From Oceanimonas doudoroffii (GTDB taxonomy: Bacteria; Pseudomonadota; Gammaproteobacteria; Enterobacterales; Aeromonadaceae), in assembly GCF_002242685.1 (NCBI RefSeq), contig NZ_NBIM01000001.1, positions 558,001 through 622,000 on the forward strand: a stretch of DNA of 64,000 nt, given 5' to 3'. Below the pieces are notes generated by a model. The model did not search any database. It was not told the origin of the DNA and was given only the letters and a program-made list of their open reading frames with translations. A program made the position numbers and the translations under genes. Each line of letters opens with the position of its first letter. The stretch's first letter is position 1. This document shows, piece after piece, positions 41,594 to 51,143 of the stretch.

Positions 41594-41698
41594 ATGTTAG
41601 AAACGGAACGACTGCTGCTTACACCGGTGACGGCGGACGACCTGGACATTTACACCACCTTGTTTACCTGCGCTGAAATGCGCGGCCAGGCTTTATGA
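41594..41698 (+). pseudogene. Truncated GNAT acetyltransferase remnant
   Basis: A 34-codon frame starting MLETERLLLTPVTADDLDIY is the clear N-terminus of a RimJ/RimL-type GNAT, but it stops (TGA) after QAL, long before the acetyl-CoA binding motif. No continuation is seen in other frames before the DoxX gene, so most of the gene is deleted. Confidence 0.7.
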
Positions 41699-41833
41699 CA
41701 CAGACCACCTGATCATCATATCTACCCGCTCTGGCAGATAACCACTGCGGGGGACGGCTTGTCACCTCATCAAAAAACTTGGGAACAAATCGCTTAAGCT
41801 AAGGCTTCGAGTGAGACACTGAAGGAATCCATC

Positions 41834-42187
41834 ATGAAAATCAAACCGTTGAGCGCCCTGTTGGCCCTGGTTTTTCTGGCGTCGGGCGGTGCCAAGCTGG
41901 CCGGTCTTGAGTTTGAAGTGGCGGCGTTCGCGCGTTGGGGCTATCCGTCCTGGTTTATGTATTTCACCGGCGTGGTTGAGGTGGCCGGCGGCATTGGCCT
42001 GCTGATTGGCCGTGTTGCCGCGCTGGCCGCGGCCAGCATGGTGCTGGTGATGATCGGTGCCGTGACCACCCATGTGATCCATGCGGAGTGGGGCACCCTG
42101 ATGGTGGCCACGGTGATTCTGGTGCTGGCCATCCTGCGGGCCTGGTTGGGCCGCAACGACCTCTTTGCCCTGTTGCAGCGCAGATAA
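41834..42187 (+). CDS. DoxX family membrane protein
   Basis: A 117-residue four-span membrane protein with the DoxX pattern: LVFLASGGAKLAGLEFEVAAFARWGYP, then FTGVVEVAGGIGLLIGR and LVMIGAVTTHVIHAEW. Members are thought to act in oxidative-stress or quinone-linked redox complexes; the exact role is unknown. ATG 41834 follows AAGGAA. Confidence 0.87.
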   Translation: MKIKPLSALLALVFLASGGAKLAGLEFEVAAFARWGYPSWFMYFTGVVEVAGGIGLLIGRVAALAAASMVLVMIGAVTTHVIHAEWGTLMVATVILVLAILRAWLGRNDLFALLQRR

Positions 42188-42214
42188 CTTCTTTTCAGCC
42201 ACGAGGTACGCTTC

Positions 42215-42634
42215 ATGCACAAGGCATTGCTGTTACTTTCCTGCGGCCTGTTCGCCGGCTGCACCAATGTTGTCAGCGATCGGGTGCAATATCTGCACCC
42301 CAATCAGGCGGAGGGTTATCACTCCACCAGGGTGTTTGAGCTGGCAAGGGAACATCTGGCCGGCAACGGCTATCACTGCGAACTCGACGGTGTGCATTTT
42401 GCCTCCTGCGCCAAGATCACGCGGGACTCCAGCCTGCACAGCACGAGGGTCATCATCAGACTGGAGCGGGAACATGACGAGGGCAACAGCGTTCTGTTGC
42501 TGGCGTCACGCTGGGATGAAGGCTTAATTCCCAGCGAATTCATTTCCAACCGCTTTGAAAGCGAAGATCTGGCAAGGCTGTGTCAGCACCTTGCCAGCAG
42601 GCACATCGCCACCTGCAAGGAAACGCCTTCATAA
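42215..42634 (+). CDS. Small lipoprotein of unknown function
   Basis: A 139-residue protein with a lipoprotein signal (LLLLSCGLFAGC, lipid-accepting Cys16) and a small soluble domain containing two internal Cys (HCELDGVHFASC) that could form a disulfide. No family recognised. It follows doxX by 27 bp and may share its transcript. Confidence 0.75.
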   Translation: MHKALLLLSCGLFAGCTNVVSDRVQYLHPNQAEGYHSTRVFELAREHLAGNGYHCELDGVHFASCAKITRDSSLHSTRVIIRLEREHDEGNSVLLLASRWDEGLIPSEFISNRFESEDLARLCQHLASRHIATCKETPS

Positions 42635-42793
42635 ACGGCCGGGATCTGATTGTTTTTTGTTCAAAAATCGGCATTTATGGGGTGATTGTTCGCGTTCTTG
42701 GTGTCTTCGCCTCAAGCCCCGATTAATCCACTCGAAAAGTCGGGGAATTGCCGTTAACATAATCGCCAAATTATTTTGAAGAAGAAGCAAGTC

Positions 42794-43132
42794 ATGTCTT
42801 TACCTCCTTGCCCCCAGTGCAACTCCGAATACGTATACCAGGATCAGCAGCAGCTTATTTGCCCCGAGTGTGGTCATGAGTGGAATCCGGCAGAGGTGGC
42901 CGCCGAAGACGCGCCCCTCACCGCCAAGGATGCCAACGGCACGTTGCTGCAGGAAGGCGACAAAATCACCGTGGCCAAGGATCTCAAGGTAAAGGGCAGC
43001 TCCATGGTGATTAAAATTGGCACCAAGGCCGTGATCCGCCGCATTGTCGACGGCAAGGATCACGAGCTGGACTGCAAGGTAGACGGCGCCGGCGAGATGA
43101 TGGTGACCGCCGCCTTTGTGAAAAAGGCCTGA
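42794..43132 (+). CDS. yjdM: YjdM (PhnA-like) zinc-ribbon protein
   Basis: A 112-residue protein matching E. coli YjdM/PhnA in length and sequence plan: an N-terminal zinc ribbon ([21 protein letters not shown]) and a C-terminal SH3-like PhnA domain ([25 protein letters not shown]). The function is unknown; the old link with phosphonate use is doubtful. ATG 42794 gives the family start; an in-frame TTG six codons earlier is less likely. Confidence 0.92.
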   Translation: MSLPPCPQCNSEYVYQDQQQLICPECGHEWNPAEVAAEDAPLTAKDANGTLLQEGDKITVAKDLKVKGSSMVIKIGTKAVIRRIVDGKDHELDCKVDGAGEMMVTAAFVKKA

Positions 43133-43170
43133 GCCCTGCCGGGCTGCCTGAAAAGGTGGCCCGTTTTTCT

Positions 43171-43647
43171 ATGGAAAAGATCCTTGTCAGCGCCTGTTTA
43201 ATGGGCGCACCGGTGCGCTACAACGGCAAAAGCCTGGGGTTGCAGCCCGATGATCTGGCCTGGCTGCAACGGCATTTCGCCATTAAAACCCTGTGCCCCG
43301 AGGTGGCGGGCGGCTTGTCCACACCCAGGGCGCCCGCCGAAATTGCCGGCGGTGAAGGGGCCGATGTGCTCCTGGGCACCGCCCGCATCGTGGACAACAC
43401 CGGTGCCGATCAAACCAACGCCTTTGTGCGTGGCGCCGAGCAAACCCTGGCGTTTTGTCGCCAGCACGACATTGGCCATGCCATTCTGGCGGAAGCCAGC
43501 CCTTCCTGTGGCAGCAACATCATTTATAACGGCCACTTCAGCGGCGAGAAAGTCGCCGGGCAGGGCGTGACCGCCGCCTTGCTGCGCCGCCATGGCATTG
43601 TGGTGGTCAGCCAGCACAACATCGACGCGCTCAAGGCCGGGCGCTAA
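43171..43647 (+). CDS. DUF523 family protein
   Basis: A 158-residue cytoplasmic protein with the DUF523 hallmarks: KILVSACLMGAPVRYNG at the N-terminus, LCPEVAGGLSTPR, and ILAEASPSCGSNIIYNG. Conserved Cys residues suggest metal or sulfur chemistry, but the role is unknown. ATG 43171 is chosen over GTG 43156 because the latter lies in the AAGGTGG ribosome binding site. Confidence 0.88.
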   Translation: MEKILVSACLMGAPVRYNGKSLGLQPDDLAWLQRHFAIKTLCPEVAGGLSTPRAPAEIAGGEGADVLLGTARIVDNTGADQTNAFVRGAEQTLAFCRQHDIGHAILAEASPSCGSNIIYNGHFSGEKVAGQGVTAALLRRHGIVVVSQHNIDALKAGR

Positions 43648-43676
43648 CGCCATCAATACTCCGGCTGGTTATTGGG

Positions 43677-44573
43677 TTACTGCTCCCGCGATGAGCGGCG
43701 CCTGGGACTGAGCTTTTCCATATGGGTGCGCAGTTGCAGGGCCAGTTGCTCCACGGCCTCGTTGGTTCGCCGCGGGCTGCGGTGCAGGGCCAGCTCTACC
43801 ATGGGCAGCGCCGGCAAGCCTTCTTCCACCCCAAGCTGGCGCATGCCCGGCTCCAGCATGGACGGGGTCAGGGCGGTAATGGCCAACCCTGACTTCACCG
43901 CGGCCGACAGCCCCGACAGGGTGGTGCTGGTATAGGCGATGCGCCAGTCAATGGCGGCGGCATCCAGGCTGGCCAGGGTGTGTTCGCGAAAAATGCACAC
44001 ACCGCGCTGGGTCACCGCCAGGGGCAGGGGCGAGCGGCGGCGTGTGTTGTGACCGGCACCACCCACCCACACCATGGGCTCCCGGCGCAGCACCTCACCG
44101 CCGGGGCTGCGGGGCTGGCGCGTGGTAATGGCCAGATCCAGGGCATCGGTTTTTATTTGCTGGATCAAGTCCACACTCAGGCCGCAATGCACTTCCAGCT
44201 CCACGTCGGGAAAGCGGCTTTCAAACTCGCTCAGCGCCTCGGGCAGGTAACCCAGGTAGTCTTCCGGCACCCCCAGGCGCACCACGCCGGCCAGGCGTTG
44301 TTGCAGTATGTCCTGCCAGGCCAGGGAGTTCTGGCGCAGCATTTGTCGGGCATGCACCAGCAAGCGTTCGCCCACAACGGTGGGCACGGTGAGTTGATGC
44401 TGGCGCTGCAGCAGGGGGCGTTCAAGCACGCTTTCCAGGCGTTTGATGTGGGCGCTGACGGTTGATTGCGCCAAATGCAGATGGCTGGCGGCGGCGGTAA
44501 AGCCGCCCTTGTCGGCCACGGTAACAAAGGTGTTCAACAATACCAGGTCGAGGGGGCGATAGGTTGCGGGCAT
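43677..44573 (-). CDS. LysR family regulator next to a BCCT transporter
   Basis: A 298-residue LysR protein: helix-turn-helix LLNTFVTVADKGGFTAAASHLHLAQSTVSAHIKRLE and a substrate domain starting at VVRLGVPEDYLG. The frame is open 53 codons upstream, but ATG 44573 gives the normal family length. It diverges from the BCCT carrier gene; a direct repeat in the gap may be its site. It may sense choline, betaine or an osmotic signal, by context only. Confidence 0.9.
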   Translation of the reverse strand: MPATYRPLDLVLLNTFVTVADKGGFTAAASHLHLAQSTVSAHIKRLESVLERPLLQRQHQLTVPTVVGERLLVHARQMLRQNSLAWQDILQQRLAGVVRLGVPEDYLGYLPEALSEFESRFPDVELEVHCGLSVDLIQQIKTDALDLAITTRQPRSPGGEVLRREPMVWVGGAGHNTRRRSPLPLAVTQRGVCIFREHTLASLDAAAIDWRIAYTSTTLSGLSAAVKSGLAITALTPSMLEPGMRQLGVEEGLPALPMVELALHRSPRRTNEAVEQLALQLRTHMEKLSPRRRSSREQ

Positions 44574-44581
44574 GGCTATTA

Positions 44582-44628
44582 CGTTTCGTGATGGATGTAT
44601 CAGGACTCTTCGTTTCCTTGATGGATGT
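44582..44628. promoter_or_regulatory. Direct repeat between lysR and BCCT gene
   Basis: CGTTTCGTGATGGATGT (44582-44598) and CGTTTCCTTGATGGATGT (44611-44628) are near-identical direct repeats starting 29 bp apart, about three helical turns. They lie just upstream of the LysR start and could bind that regulator. Confidence 0.4.
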
Positions 44629-44721
44629 GGTTTGGTCAGAATGCCCGTTTTAACACAAGTCAGGGGTTTTCCACTTCTCCCGCCTTCGAACAACTGAACG
44701 CATTCAGCCGACAGGTACATC

Positions 44722-46362
44722 ATGAACGACACCTATTATCAACCACAGACGAGCCGCACATCCGATGCAGCTGCCGAGAGCATTCCATCGCCCGACGGGC
44801 ATTCCAATCTTATCAACACCGATTATACCATTGGCCAGGACAACATTACTTCCGGCTTCTGGGGGTTAAAGGTCGACCTGCACAGCCAGGTGTTTGCCTG
44901 GTCGTCACTGGTGATCCTGGCCTTTGTCACCATTACCCTGGCACTGCCCGATGTGATGGGGCCATTTTTCGGCGGCATTCGCAGTTACCTCACCAGCAAC
45001 CTGAGCTGGGCCTTTATGCTCTCCACCAATGTATTTGTGGTGCTGGCCATTGTTTTGATCTTCTCGCCCCTGGGCAGAGTGCGGCTGGGCGGCACCAAGG
45101 CCACGCCCGATTTCAGCTATCCCGGTTGGTTTGCCATGCTGTTTGCCGCCGGCATGGGGGTGGGGCTGATGTTTTACTGCGTGTCCGAGCCGCTGACCTA
45201 CTTCAACGATCTACGCTCCGGCACCACGGGCCCACTGGGTCAGCAGCTGAGCACAGATGAAGACGCCAAAGCCCTGGGCATGGCCGCCACCATCTTTCAC
45301 TGGGGCATGCACCCCTGGGCCACCTACGCCATTATCGCCCTGGCACTGGCGCTGTTTTCCTTCAACAAGGGCTTGCCGCTGACCATGCGCTCGGTGTTTT
45401 ACCCGATATTGGGTGAACGGGTATGGGGCTGGCCGGGCCATGTGGTTGACGTGCTGGCGGTGTTTGCCACCCTGTTCGGTTTGGCCACGTCCCTGGGGCT
45501 GGGCGCCTCTCAGGCCTCGGCCGGGTTGAATGCCCTCTTTGGTGTGCCCAACACCAGCACTACCATGGTGTTGCTGGTTCTGGGTATTACCGCAGTGACC
45601 CTGGTGTCGGTGATTGCCGGGGTTGAGAAAGGGGTGCGCCGGGTGTCTCAGGTCAACATGATGCTGGCCATTGTGCTGATGCTGTTTGTGCTGGTCATGG
45701 GGCCAACACTGCTGATTGTGACCGGTGCCGCCGACAACCTGATGAACTACCTTCAGGAATTGCCGGTGCTGGCCAACCCCTTTGGCCGTGAAGATGACGC
45801 CTTTATTCATGGCTGGACCGCCTTTTACTGGGCCTGGTGGATCAGCTGGTCACCCTTTGTGGGCATGTTTATTGCGCGGGTGTCTCGTGGACGCACCGTA
45901 CGCGAGTTTCTGATTGCGGTGCTGCTGGTGCCGACCCTGGTGTCGGTGATCTGGATGAGCACCTTTGGTGAAACCGCGCTGTGGCAGCTGTCTCAGGGCT
46001 ACGAAGGCGCCAACAATGCGGCACTGGAGCTGCAGCTGTTTGCCATGCTCAAGGAGCTGCCCCTGGCCTCGATTACGTCACTGGTGGGCATCGTGCTGGT
46101 GATGGTGTTCTTTATTACCTCATCGGACTCCGGCTCTCTGGTGATCGACTCCATCACCTCGGGCGGCAAGGTGTCATCGCCGCGCACCCAGCGCATTTTC
46201 TGGGTGATGGTGGAGGCAGCCATTGCCATCGCACTGTTGCTGGGCGGTGGCCTCACGGCCCTGCAGGCGGCGGTACTGATCACCGGTGTGCCCTTTATGC
46301 TGGTGGTGCTCACCTCCGGTTACTCCGTGGTGCAGGGCCTGCGCAGCGAGCCTCGCGTGTAG
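44722..46362 (+). CDS. BCCT family betaine/carnitine/choline transporter
   Basis: A 546-residue carrier with about 12 spans. The BCCT signature is visible: GMGVGLMFYCVSEPLTYF, HWGMHPWATYAI, and the aromatic substrate-site region GWTAFYWAWWISWSPFVGMFIARVSRGRTVREF. Such proteins import compatible solutes with Na+ or H+. The N-terminal 45 residues are hydrophilic. It is followed by a good terminator, so it is transcribed alone under the divergent LysR. Confidence 0.93.
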   Translation: MNDTYYQPQTSRTSDAAAESIPSPDGHSNLINTDYTIGQDNITSGFWGLKVDLHSQVFAWSSLVILAFVTITLALPDVMGPFFGGIRSYLTSNLSWAFMLSTNVFVVLAIVLIFSPLGRVRLGGTKATPDFSYPGWFAMLFAAGMGVGLMFYCVSEPLTYFNDLRSGTTGPLGQQLSTDEDAKALGMAATIFHWGMHPWATYAIIALALALFSFNKGLPLTMRSVFYPILGERVWGWPGHVVDVLAVFATLFGLATSLGLGASQASAGLNALFGVPNTSTTMVLLVLGITAVTLVSVIAGVEKGVRRVSQVNMMLAIVLMLFVLVMGPTLLIVTGAADNLMNYLQELPVLANPFGREDDAFIHGWTAFYWAWWISWSPFVGMFIARVSRGRTVREFLIAVLLVPTLVSVIWMSTFGETALWQLSQGYEGANNAALELQLFAMLKELPLASITSLVGIVLVMVFFITSSDSGSLVIDSITSGGKVSSPRTQRIFWVMVEAAIAIALLLGGGLTALQAAVLITGVPFMLVVLTSGYSVVQGLRSEPRV

Positions 46363-46414
46363 CACCGGCCAGGGCGATTGCCGCGCCGTTTGGCGAGCCC
46401 ATGCACGATTAACA

Positions 46415-46442
46415 TCCTCCGCCCGTGGCGGGGGATTTTTTT
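46415..46442 (+). terminator. Intrinsic terminator of the BCCT gene
   Basis: TCCTCCGCC-CGT-GGCGGGGGA forms a stem of about nine pairs (one G-T) and is followed directly by seven T residues. It lies about 55 bp after the stop. Confidence 0.88.
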
Positions 46443-46657
46443 ATGCTGCAAACCGAGGGAAACACTTCCTGTTTCTGTCGGCAGTCTCAATGGCGGCAAT
46501 ACCTTCTTGGCCATGTTTGTTTAAGTATTGTACTTGCCCGCTTCAGGCGAATCCTTTAGCATGCCGAACCTGACTTAATGGTCAACAATTGTTCTACAGT
46601 TTAGGTCTCACCCTGCCGTTAAAAATAGGGTCTAAGGAATTCTCGCCTGGAGCCGGC
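46443..46657. other. Promoter region of the chemotaxis receptor gene
   Basis: About 215 bp without a gene. It contains a TTTAGGTCTCACC...GCCGTTAAAAATAGGGTCTAAGG stretch; I cannot point to a definite promoter. A sigma-28-like site (TAAA-N15-GCCGATAA) is not evident. Confidence 0.4.
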
Positions 46658-48592
46658 ATGCACAAGTTCAAGTTAACCACCATTCTTATCGCCTTTGTGG
46701 CGCTGTCGCTGGCGTTGCTGACACTGGTGTCCACCCTGATCAACGTCAATCGTTTCTCTGGCCTTTATTATGGCCAGACCGAAACCGAATACCTGCCCAA
46801 CAGCGTGGGCCGGGTGGCGGAGCAGGTGCGCGCCGAGTTGCTGCCGGCCATGCTACTGTCCGACAGCCTGGCGGACAACGGCCTGGTGCATGACTGGATG
46901 CGGGAAGGCGAGAATGCCTCGCCCATGCACGGCCGTGTGCTGCATTATTTCAATGAGCAGCGGGCGCAAACCGGCGCGTCCACCCTGTTCTGGGTGTCGG
47001 GCGAGAGCAACACCTACTACACCGACGCCGGCGTGTTCAAACACATTTCTCCCTCGGATCCGCTGGACCGCTGGTATTACGACTTTATCAACGGCGATGC
47101 GCAGCGGGTGCTGAACCTGGATCCGGATGAGCGCACCGGCAAGCTCACCCTGTTTGTGAACTCAGTGGTGGAAATAGACGGCCGGCGAGTGGGCGCCGCC
47201 GGCATGGGCCAGGACGTGTCGGCCATTGTGGAGCTGGTGGCCAACTACAGCCTGGGTGACAACGGCTATCTGTTTCTGGTGGATGGCAATGGCGTGATCA
47301 ATGCTCACCCCGATTCCAGCCTGGTGGGCAAGGCAGTGAATGGGCTGGACGGCTTTTCGCCAGTGAATACGCTGCTGGCCGGTAACCACAGCGGTTTTGA
47401 ATTCAATCAGGCCGACTTTGCCGGCGAGCAGGTGTATCTGGCGGCGCAGGAAGTGCGCGACACCGGCCTGCGGCTGGTGGCGGTGCTGCCGGCGGCGGAG
47501 ATCAGCGGCGCCATCAACGAGGCCATTTCATCTTCTGTGGTGGTCAGTGTGCTGCTGGCGCTGGCCTTTATCGTTATCACCGTTCTCTTCGCCCGTGCTT
47601 TGGGTCGGGCCATTCGCCGAGTGGGAGACGATCTACTGGCCATGTCCGGCGACGGCGGCGATCTCACCAAACGCCTCGACGACAGCCACAACAACGAGCT
47701 GGGCCACCTGGCCCGGGGCTTTAACGCCATTATCGGCAAGATTCGCGCACTGGTGGCGGAAATTCAGCACACCGAAACCGCCATGAAAACCGGCATTGAG
47801 CAACTGGCCCAGCTGGCGGACGACACCTTCAAGGCCACCGAGGTGCAACGCGGCCAGACCGAGCAGGTGGCCACCGCCATTACCGAAATGGGTCAGACCG
47901 TCACCGAGGTGTCGGGCATTGCCCAGCGCACTGCCAGCGACACCGAGGCGGCGGTGGGTGAGGCCAACCACACCAACCAGAACATGGCCCTTACCACCGA
48001 GACCATGGCCCAGCTCAATCGAGTAATGAGCGACATTGAAAACACCATCAACGACTTTGCCGGCCAGGCCGACGCCATCAACTCGGTGGTGGAAGTGATC
48101 AACGCCATTTCCGAGCAGACCAACCTGCTGGCGCTGAATGCCGCCATTGAGGCGGCCCGGGCCGGTGAGCAGGGCCGGGGCTTTGCGGTGGTCGCCGACG
48201 AGGTACGCAACCTGGCCAAGCGTACTCAGGCCTCGACTCAGGAGATCAGCGAGCAGATTGCCCGGCTGCAGCAAACCGCCCGGCAGTCTACCGCCGCCAT
48301 TCGGGAAGGCACCGACAACAGCCGGCGGGTGGCCGAAAGCACCGAACAATCGGCCCAGGCCCTGGCCAGCATTCAGCAGCGGTTTGAGGCCATCAGCTCG
48401 GGCAGCCATCAGGTGGCGGCGGCTACCGAGGAGCAGGGTGCGGTGGCGGATCACATCAACCAGTCGGCCCATGTGATCTCCGACAGTGCCGCCGGCATTC
48501 ACAGCAATGCCGAGCAGCAGCTGGCCGCCATCAGCCAGCTGCAACAGCGTGCCGAGCATTTGCGCAGCCTGGTGGGGCAATTCAGGGTGTAA
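46658..48592 (+). CDS. Methyl-accepting chemotaxis protein with Cache sensor
   Basis: A 644-residue receptor: TM1 (about 5-27), a large periplasmic dCache-like sensor (about 30-285; contains [17 protein letters not shown]), TM2 (about 289-313), a HAMP linker, and the cytoplasmic signalling tip [32 protein letters not shown] (about 487-520). It controls CheA kinase in flagellar chemotaxis. ATG 46658 with TGGAG upstream is used. No CheR-binding pentapeptide is seen at the C-terminus. The ligand is probably a small organic compound. Confidence 0.92.
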   Translation: MHKFKLTTILIAFVALSLALLTLVSTLINVNRFSGLYYGQTETEYLPNSVGRVAEQVRAELLPAMLLSDSLADNGLVHDWMREGENASPMHGRVLHYFNEQRAQTGASTLFWVSGESNTYYTDAGVFKHISPSDPLDRWYYDFINGDAQRVLNLDPDERTGKLTLFVNSVVEIDGRRVGAAGMGQDVSAIVELVANYSLGDNGYLFLVDGNGVINAHPDSSLVGKAVNGLDGFSPVNTLLAGNHSGFEFNQADFAGEQVYLAAQEVRDTGLRLVAVLPAAEISGAINEAISSSVVVSVLLALAFIVITVLFARALGRAIRRVGDDLLAMSGDGGDLTKRLDDSHNNELGHLARGFNAIIGKIRALVAEIQHTETAMKTGIEQLAQLADDTFKATEVQRGQTEQVATAITEMGQTVTEVSGIAQRTASDTEAAVGEANHTNQNMALTTETMAQLNRVMSDIENTINDFAGQADAINSVVEVINAISEQTNLLALNAAIEAARAGEQGRGFAVVADEVRNLAKRTQASTQEISEQIARLQQTARQSTAAIREGTDNSRRVAESTEQSAQALASIQQRFEAISSGSHQVAAATEEQGAVADHINQSAHVISDSAAGIHSNAEQQLAAISQLQQRAEHLRSLVGQFRV

Positions 48593-48696
48593 TGGTTAAA
48601 ACTGTTGTTCCATTTACTATTGGTTCCTGGTGTCGACATGGAGTGTCCGATTCACGATAATTCGCTGTTTTAATTCTGAGGTTTGTTGTTGCAGTT

Positions 48697-49389
48697 ATGA
48701 CTCAATCAGTATCTGTGATCGTTGGGGGGTTACTTCGCTTTCTGTCGGTATCCTTGGGGTTGTTATTGGTACCGGGCGTCGTTTTTGTCGATATCGCATG
48801 GCTGAACAACGGACTGTCAGAGTGGGGCGTCACCGAGGGATTGCAAAGCTTACTGATTTTGCTGTCGGCCCTGATTGGTTTTCAGGGCGCGCTATCACGG
48901 CCAGAACAACGCAGTTTCCTTATTCTGGTGGCTGGTTTTTTCCTGTGCATGTTTTTTCGGGAGCAGGATCGGCTGCTGGACCTCGTGTTTGATGGCCTCT
49001 GGCAGTTGCTGGTTTTTGCCACGGCCACTATCAGCATCGTAATGTCGCTGCGTGACAGGCGCACCCTGATTTCGGCCATGGCTGCGGCCTGTCAATCAGT
49101 GGCATTTAGCCATGTGCTCTTCGGGATAGCCCTGTTGTTGTGCTTCAGCCGCGTTTTCGGCACCGGGGCATTGTGGGAAGAGGTGCTGGTCGGCGTCGAT
49201 GCCGATGTGCTGCACCAGACCAAAACCGTAGTGCAGGAAGGGCTTGAACTTTGCGGTTACTATTTTATTTTTTACGGTAGCCTGATGTTCTGGCTGCAGC
49301 ATCGTCGGCCCTCAATGGCCACTAAGGCATCGAAAACCCGTGTTGATATGAGGGGGTACTCGGCACAACACGAGCTCAATGCCGGATAA
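48697..49389 (+). CDS. Polytopic inner-membrane protein of unknown function
   Basis: A 230-residue protein with about six hydrophobic segments (LLRFLSVSLGLLLVPGVVFV, LLILLSALIGFQGAL, FLILVAGFFLCMFF, LLVFATATISIVMSL, FSHVLFGIALLLCFS, GYYFIFYGSLMFWL) and short charged loops; FREQDRLLD follows the third. No family is recognised. The ribosome binding site is poor and the start is uncertain. Confidence 0.65.
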   Translation: MTQSVSVIVGGLLRFLSVSLGLLLVPGVVFVDIAWLNNGLSEWGVTEGLQSLLILLSALIGFQGALSRPEQRSFLILVAGFFLCMFFREQDRLLDLVFDGLWQLLVFATATISIVMSLRDRRTLISAMAAACQSVAFSHVLFGIALLLCFSRVFGTGALWEEVLVGVDADVLHQTKTVVQEGLELCGYYFIFYGSLMFWLQHRRPSMATKASKTRVDMRGYSAQHELNAG

Positions 49390-49401
49390 TGGCAGTGCTT
49401 A

Positions 49402-49440
49402 CCGGCAGTTGCATCAGGCTGCCGGCAGGCGTTAGCCTGC
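49402..49440. terminator. Possible bidirectional hairpins between convergent genes
   Basis: CCGGCAG...CTGCCGG (49402-49425) and the overlapping GCAGGC-GTTA-GCCTGC (49425-49440) could alternate. There is no T-run, so termination is uncertain. Confidence 0.35.
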
Positions 49441-50097
49441 TAGGAAATCGGCAAACACGAAGCCGTCCCGTTCCACCACCTCGCCGGGCGTAATGGCCAC
49501 CGGCTCCCTGAACAGGGGGCCGTCAAACACGAAGGTATGGAACTCACCGTTCTCGCCGCAAAGATCGGTGCCTTCAGGCAGCCCGGCCAGCACCTCTGCG
49601 GTCAGCTCCCGGCCGGCAAACGCCACCGGCACCTTTTTGGGATCCAGGCAGGTAATCACCGCCCGCAGGCCGTGTTTCAACATCTCGTAAGGCACCTCCC
49701 GCGTGGGCGTGTGCCAGATGGGGAATACCGCTTCAATGCCGCTGCCTGCCAGCTGGTTTTCACGGTACTGCCTGACGTCTTCCAGCAACAGATCGCCAAA
49801 GCCGAACGCCGCTATACCTTGAGCCTTGGCGTGGGTAATAAATGCGCCCATGCGTTGCTGATAGTCTTCGTTGGTGCAGGGCCATGGCAGGGTAATGATC
49901 TCCAGCGGCAGGCCAATGGCGTCTGCCTGCCGGCGCAGCAATTCTGCCCGTACTCCGTGCATTGCAACCCGCTCAAAGGCCTCATTGATCGTGGTAAAAA
50001 GGCCCACCACGTCGTAGTCGGGGTGCTGCATCAGCTGGTGCAGGGCCCAGGCGCTGTCTTTGCCGCTACTCCAGGACATTAACAATCTTCGTTTCAT
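49432..50097 (-). CDS. DUF71 / diphthine-ammonia ligase-like ATPase
   Basis: A 221-residue PP-loop ATPase: the N-terminus MKRRLLMSWSSGKDSAWAL holds the pyrophosphatase loop SSGKDS, followed by GFGDLLLEDVRQYRE and the C-terminal GENGEFHTFVFDGPLF motif of the DUF71 family. In eukaryotes and archaea this family amidates diphthine, which bacteria lack; the bacterial role is unknown. ATG 50097 is chosen although the frame stays open much further upstream. Confidence 0.88.
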   Translation of the reverse strand: MKRRLLMSWSSGKDSAWALHQLMQHPDYDVVGLFTTINEAFERVAMHGVRAELLRRQADAIGLPLEIITLPWPCTNEDYQQRMGAFITHAKAQGIAAFGFGDLLLEDVRQYRENQLAGSGIEAVFPIWHTPTREVPYEMLKHGLRAVITCLDPKKVPVAFAGRELTAEVLAGLPEGTDLCGENGEFHTFVFDGPLFREPVAITPGEVVERDGFVFADFLAG

Positions 50098-50176
50098 GGC
50101 GTCGCTATGCTTTATAAAAGGGGCGCCATGGTAGCACGGGCGCAGCATTCGGCGAGTAGCAGGGCAGGAGGCAGTC

Positions 50177-50551
50177 ATGTTCAAGGTAACGGTAACCGGT
50201 GAAAACCAACTGGAGCTGGAGCTCAGCGGCCGGCTCGACAGTGAGGCAATGAAGGCGGCGCTGGATGAGCTGGTCGAGGCAAGCCGATACATGGTGCACG
50301 GGCGCATGTTGTATCGCATCGGCGATTTTGAATGGCCTACCCTGGGCGCCATGGGGGTGGAGCTGTCACGGTTACCGGCCCTGTTTGGCATGATACGCCG
50401 GTTCGATCGCATTGCCGTGGTGGCGGCAAAGGGCTGGATCCGCTCGGCCAGCAAGCTGGAAGGGGCGCTGATCCCGGGGCTGGAAATTCGCGCCTTTGTG
50501 CCCGCCGAAGAAGACCATGCCCGGCAGTGGCTGGCGCAACGAAGTGATTAA
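50177..50551 (+). CDS. SpoIIAA-like/STAS-type protein
   Basis: A 124-residue single-domain protein (LELELSGRLDSEAMKAALDEL, ... ALFGMIRRFDRIAVVAAKGWIR ... GLEIRAFVPAEEDHARQWL) typical of the SpoIIAA-like family (PF11964). Members resemble STAS domains and may bind lipids or nucleotides; the role is unclear. ATG 50177 follows AGGAGG. Confidence 0.88.
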   Translation: MFKVTVTGENQLELELSGRLDSEAMKAALDELVEASRYMVHGRMLYRIGDFEWPTLGAMGVELSRLPALFGMIRRFDRIAVVAAKGWIRSASKLEGALIPGLEIRAFVPAEEDHARQWLAQRSD

Positions 50552-50691
50552 CGACAACCCCCGGCAGATTGCGGCTTCGGCCGGTTGTGCGCATGCCACC
50601 TGCTGGCTAGGCTATGAACTGCCGGCGGAATGATGGTCGCCGGGGCGCTGCCAGGGCGCCTGCTTTCAATCACGACAGGAGGAATCACCCC

Positions 50692-50988
50692 ATGAATGAG
50701 AGAGAGCTGTATCAACAAAAGGCCGAAGCCAAGTTGAGCGAATGGAAAGCCGAGCTCGACAAGCTCAAGGCGCAGGCCAGGCAGGCCGATGCCGACACCC
50801 GCATTGAACTGAATCGCCAGATAGAAGCCATGGATGCCCAGATTGAACAGGGCGAGAGCAGGCTCAGGGAGCTGTCTGAAGCCAGCGAGCAGGGCTGGCA
50901 AGAGCTGAAGCAAGGGTTTGAAACTGCTTGGGGCAACCTCAGCGACGCCTTTGACAGGGCCGTCGACCGGTTCAGACACCACCGCTAA
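50692..50988 (+). CDS. Small coiled-coil protein, possibly stress-related
   Basis: A 98-residue, highly charged, fully helical protein with heptads (YQQKAEAKLSEWKAELDKLKA) and a C-terminal amphipathic segment (WGNLSDAFDRAVDRF). It resembles the sll1863-type small coiled-coil proteins induced by stress, without certainty. ATG 50692 follows a strong AGGAGG; the frame is open further upstream. It is followed by an intrinsic terminator. Confidence 0.8.
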   Translation: MNERELYQQKAEAKLSEWKAELDKLKAQARQADADTRIELNRQIEAMDAQIEQGESRLRELSEASEQGWQELKQGFETAWGNLSDAFDRAVDRFRHHR

Positions 50989-51042
50989 CGACGCCCTTCT
51001 CGCTCACCTAAACCGCACATGCACATGGCGGTGTAGATCACG

Positions 51043-51070
51043 AAGCCCGGCAGGCCGGGCTTTGTTTTTT
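51043..51070 (+). terminator. Intrinsic terminator
   Basis: AAGCCCGGC-AG-GCCGGGCTT, a 9-bp stem, followed by TGTTTTTT. It ends the coiled-coil gene transcript. Confidence 0.9.
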
Positions 51071-51143
51071 GTGGCGTGGCCATGGCATCATAAGGCCCGC
51101 ATTGATGAATCCGCTGTATTCACAGCATTGTTGGCGAGAAAAC

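Noticed and set aside
40540..41649. 369-codon reverse-strand frame
   Set aside because: Antisense of the MBL-fold hydrolase, which has the zinc motif and lipobox.
49432..50454. 340-residue version of the DUF71 protein
   Set aside because: The extra N-terminal part is antisense to the SpoIIAA-like gene; the family start with the PP-loop is at 50097.
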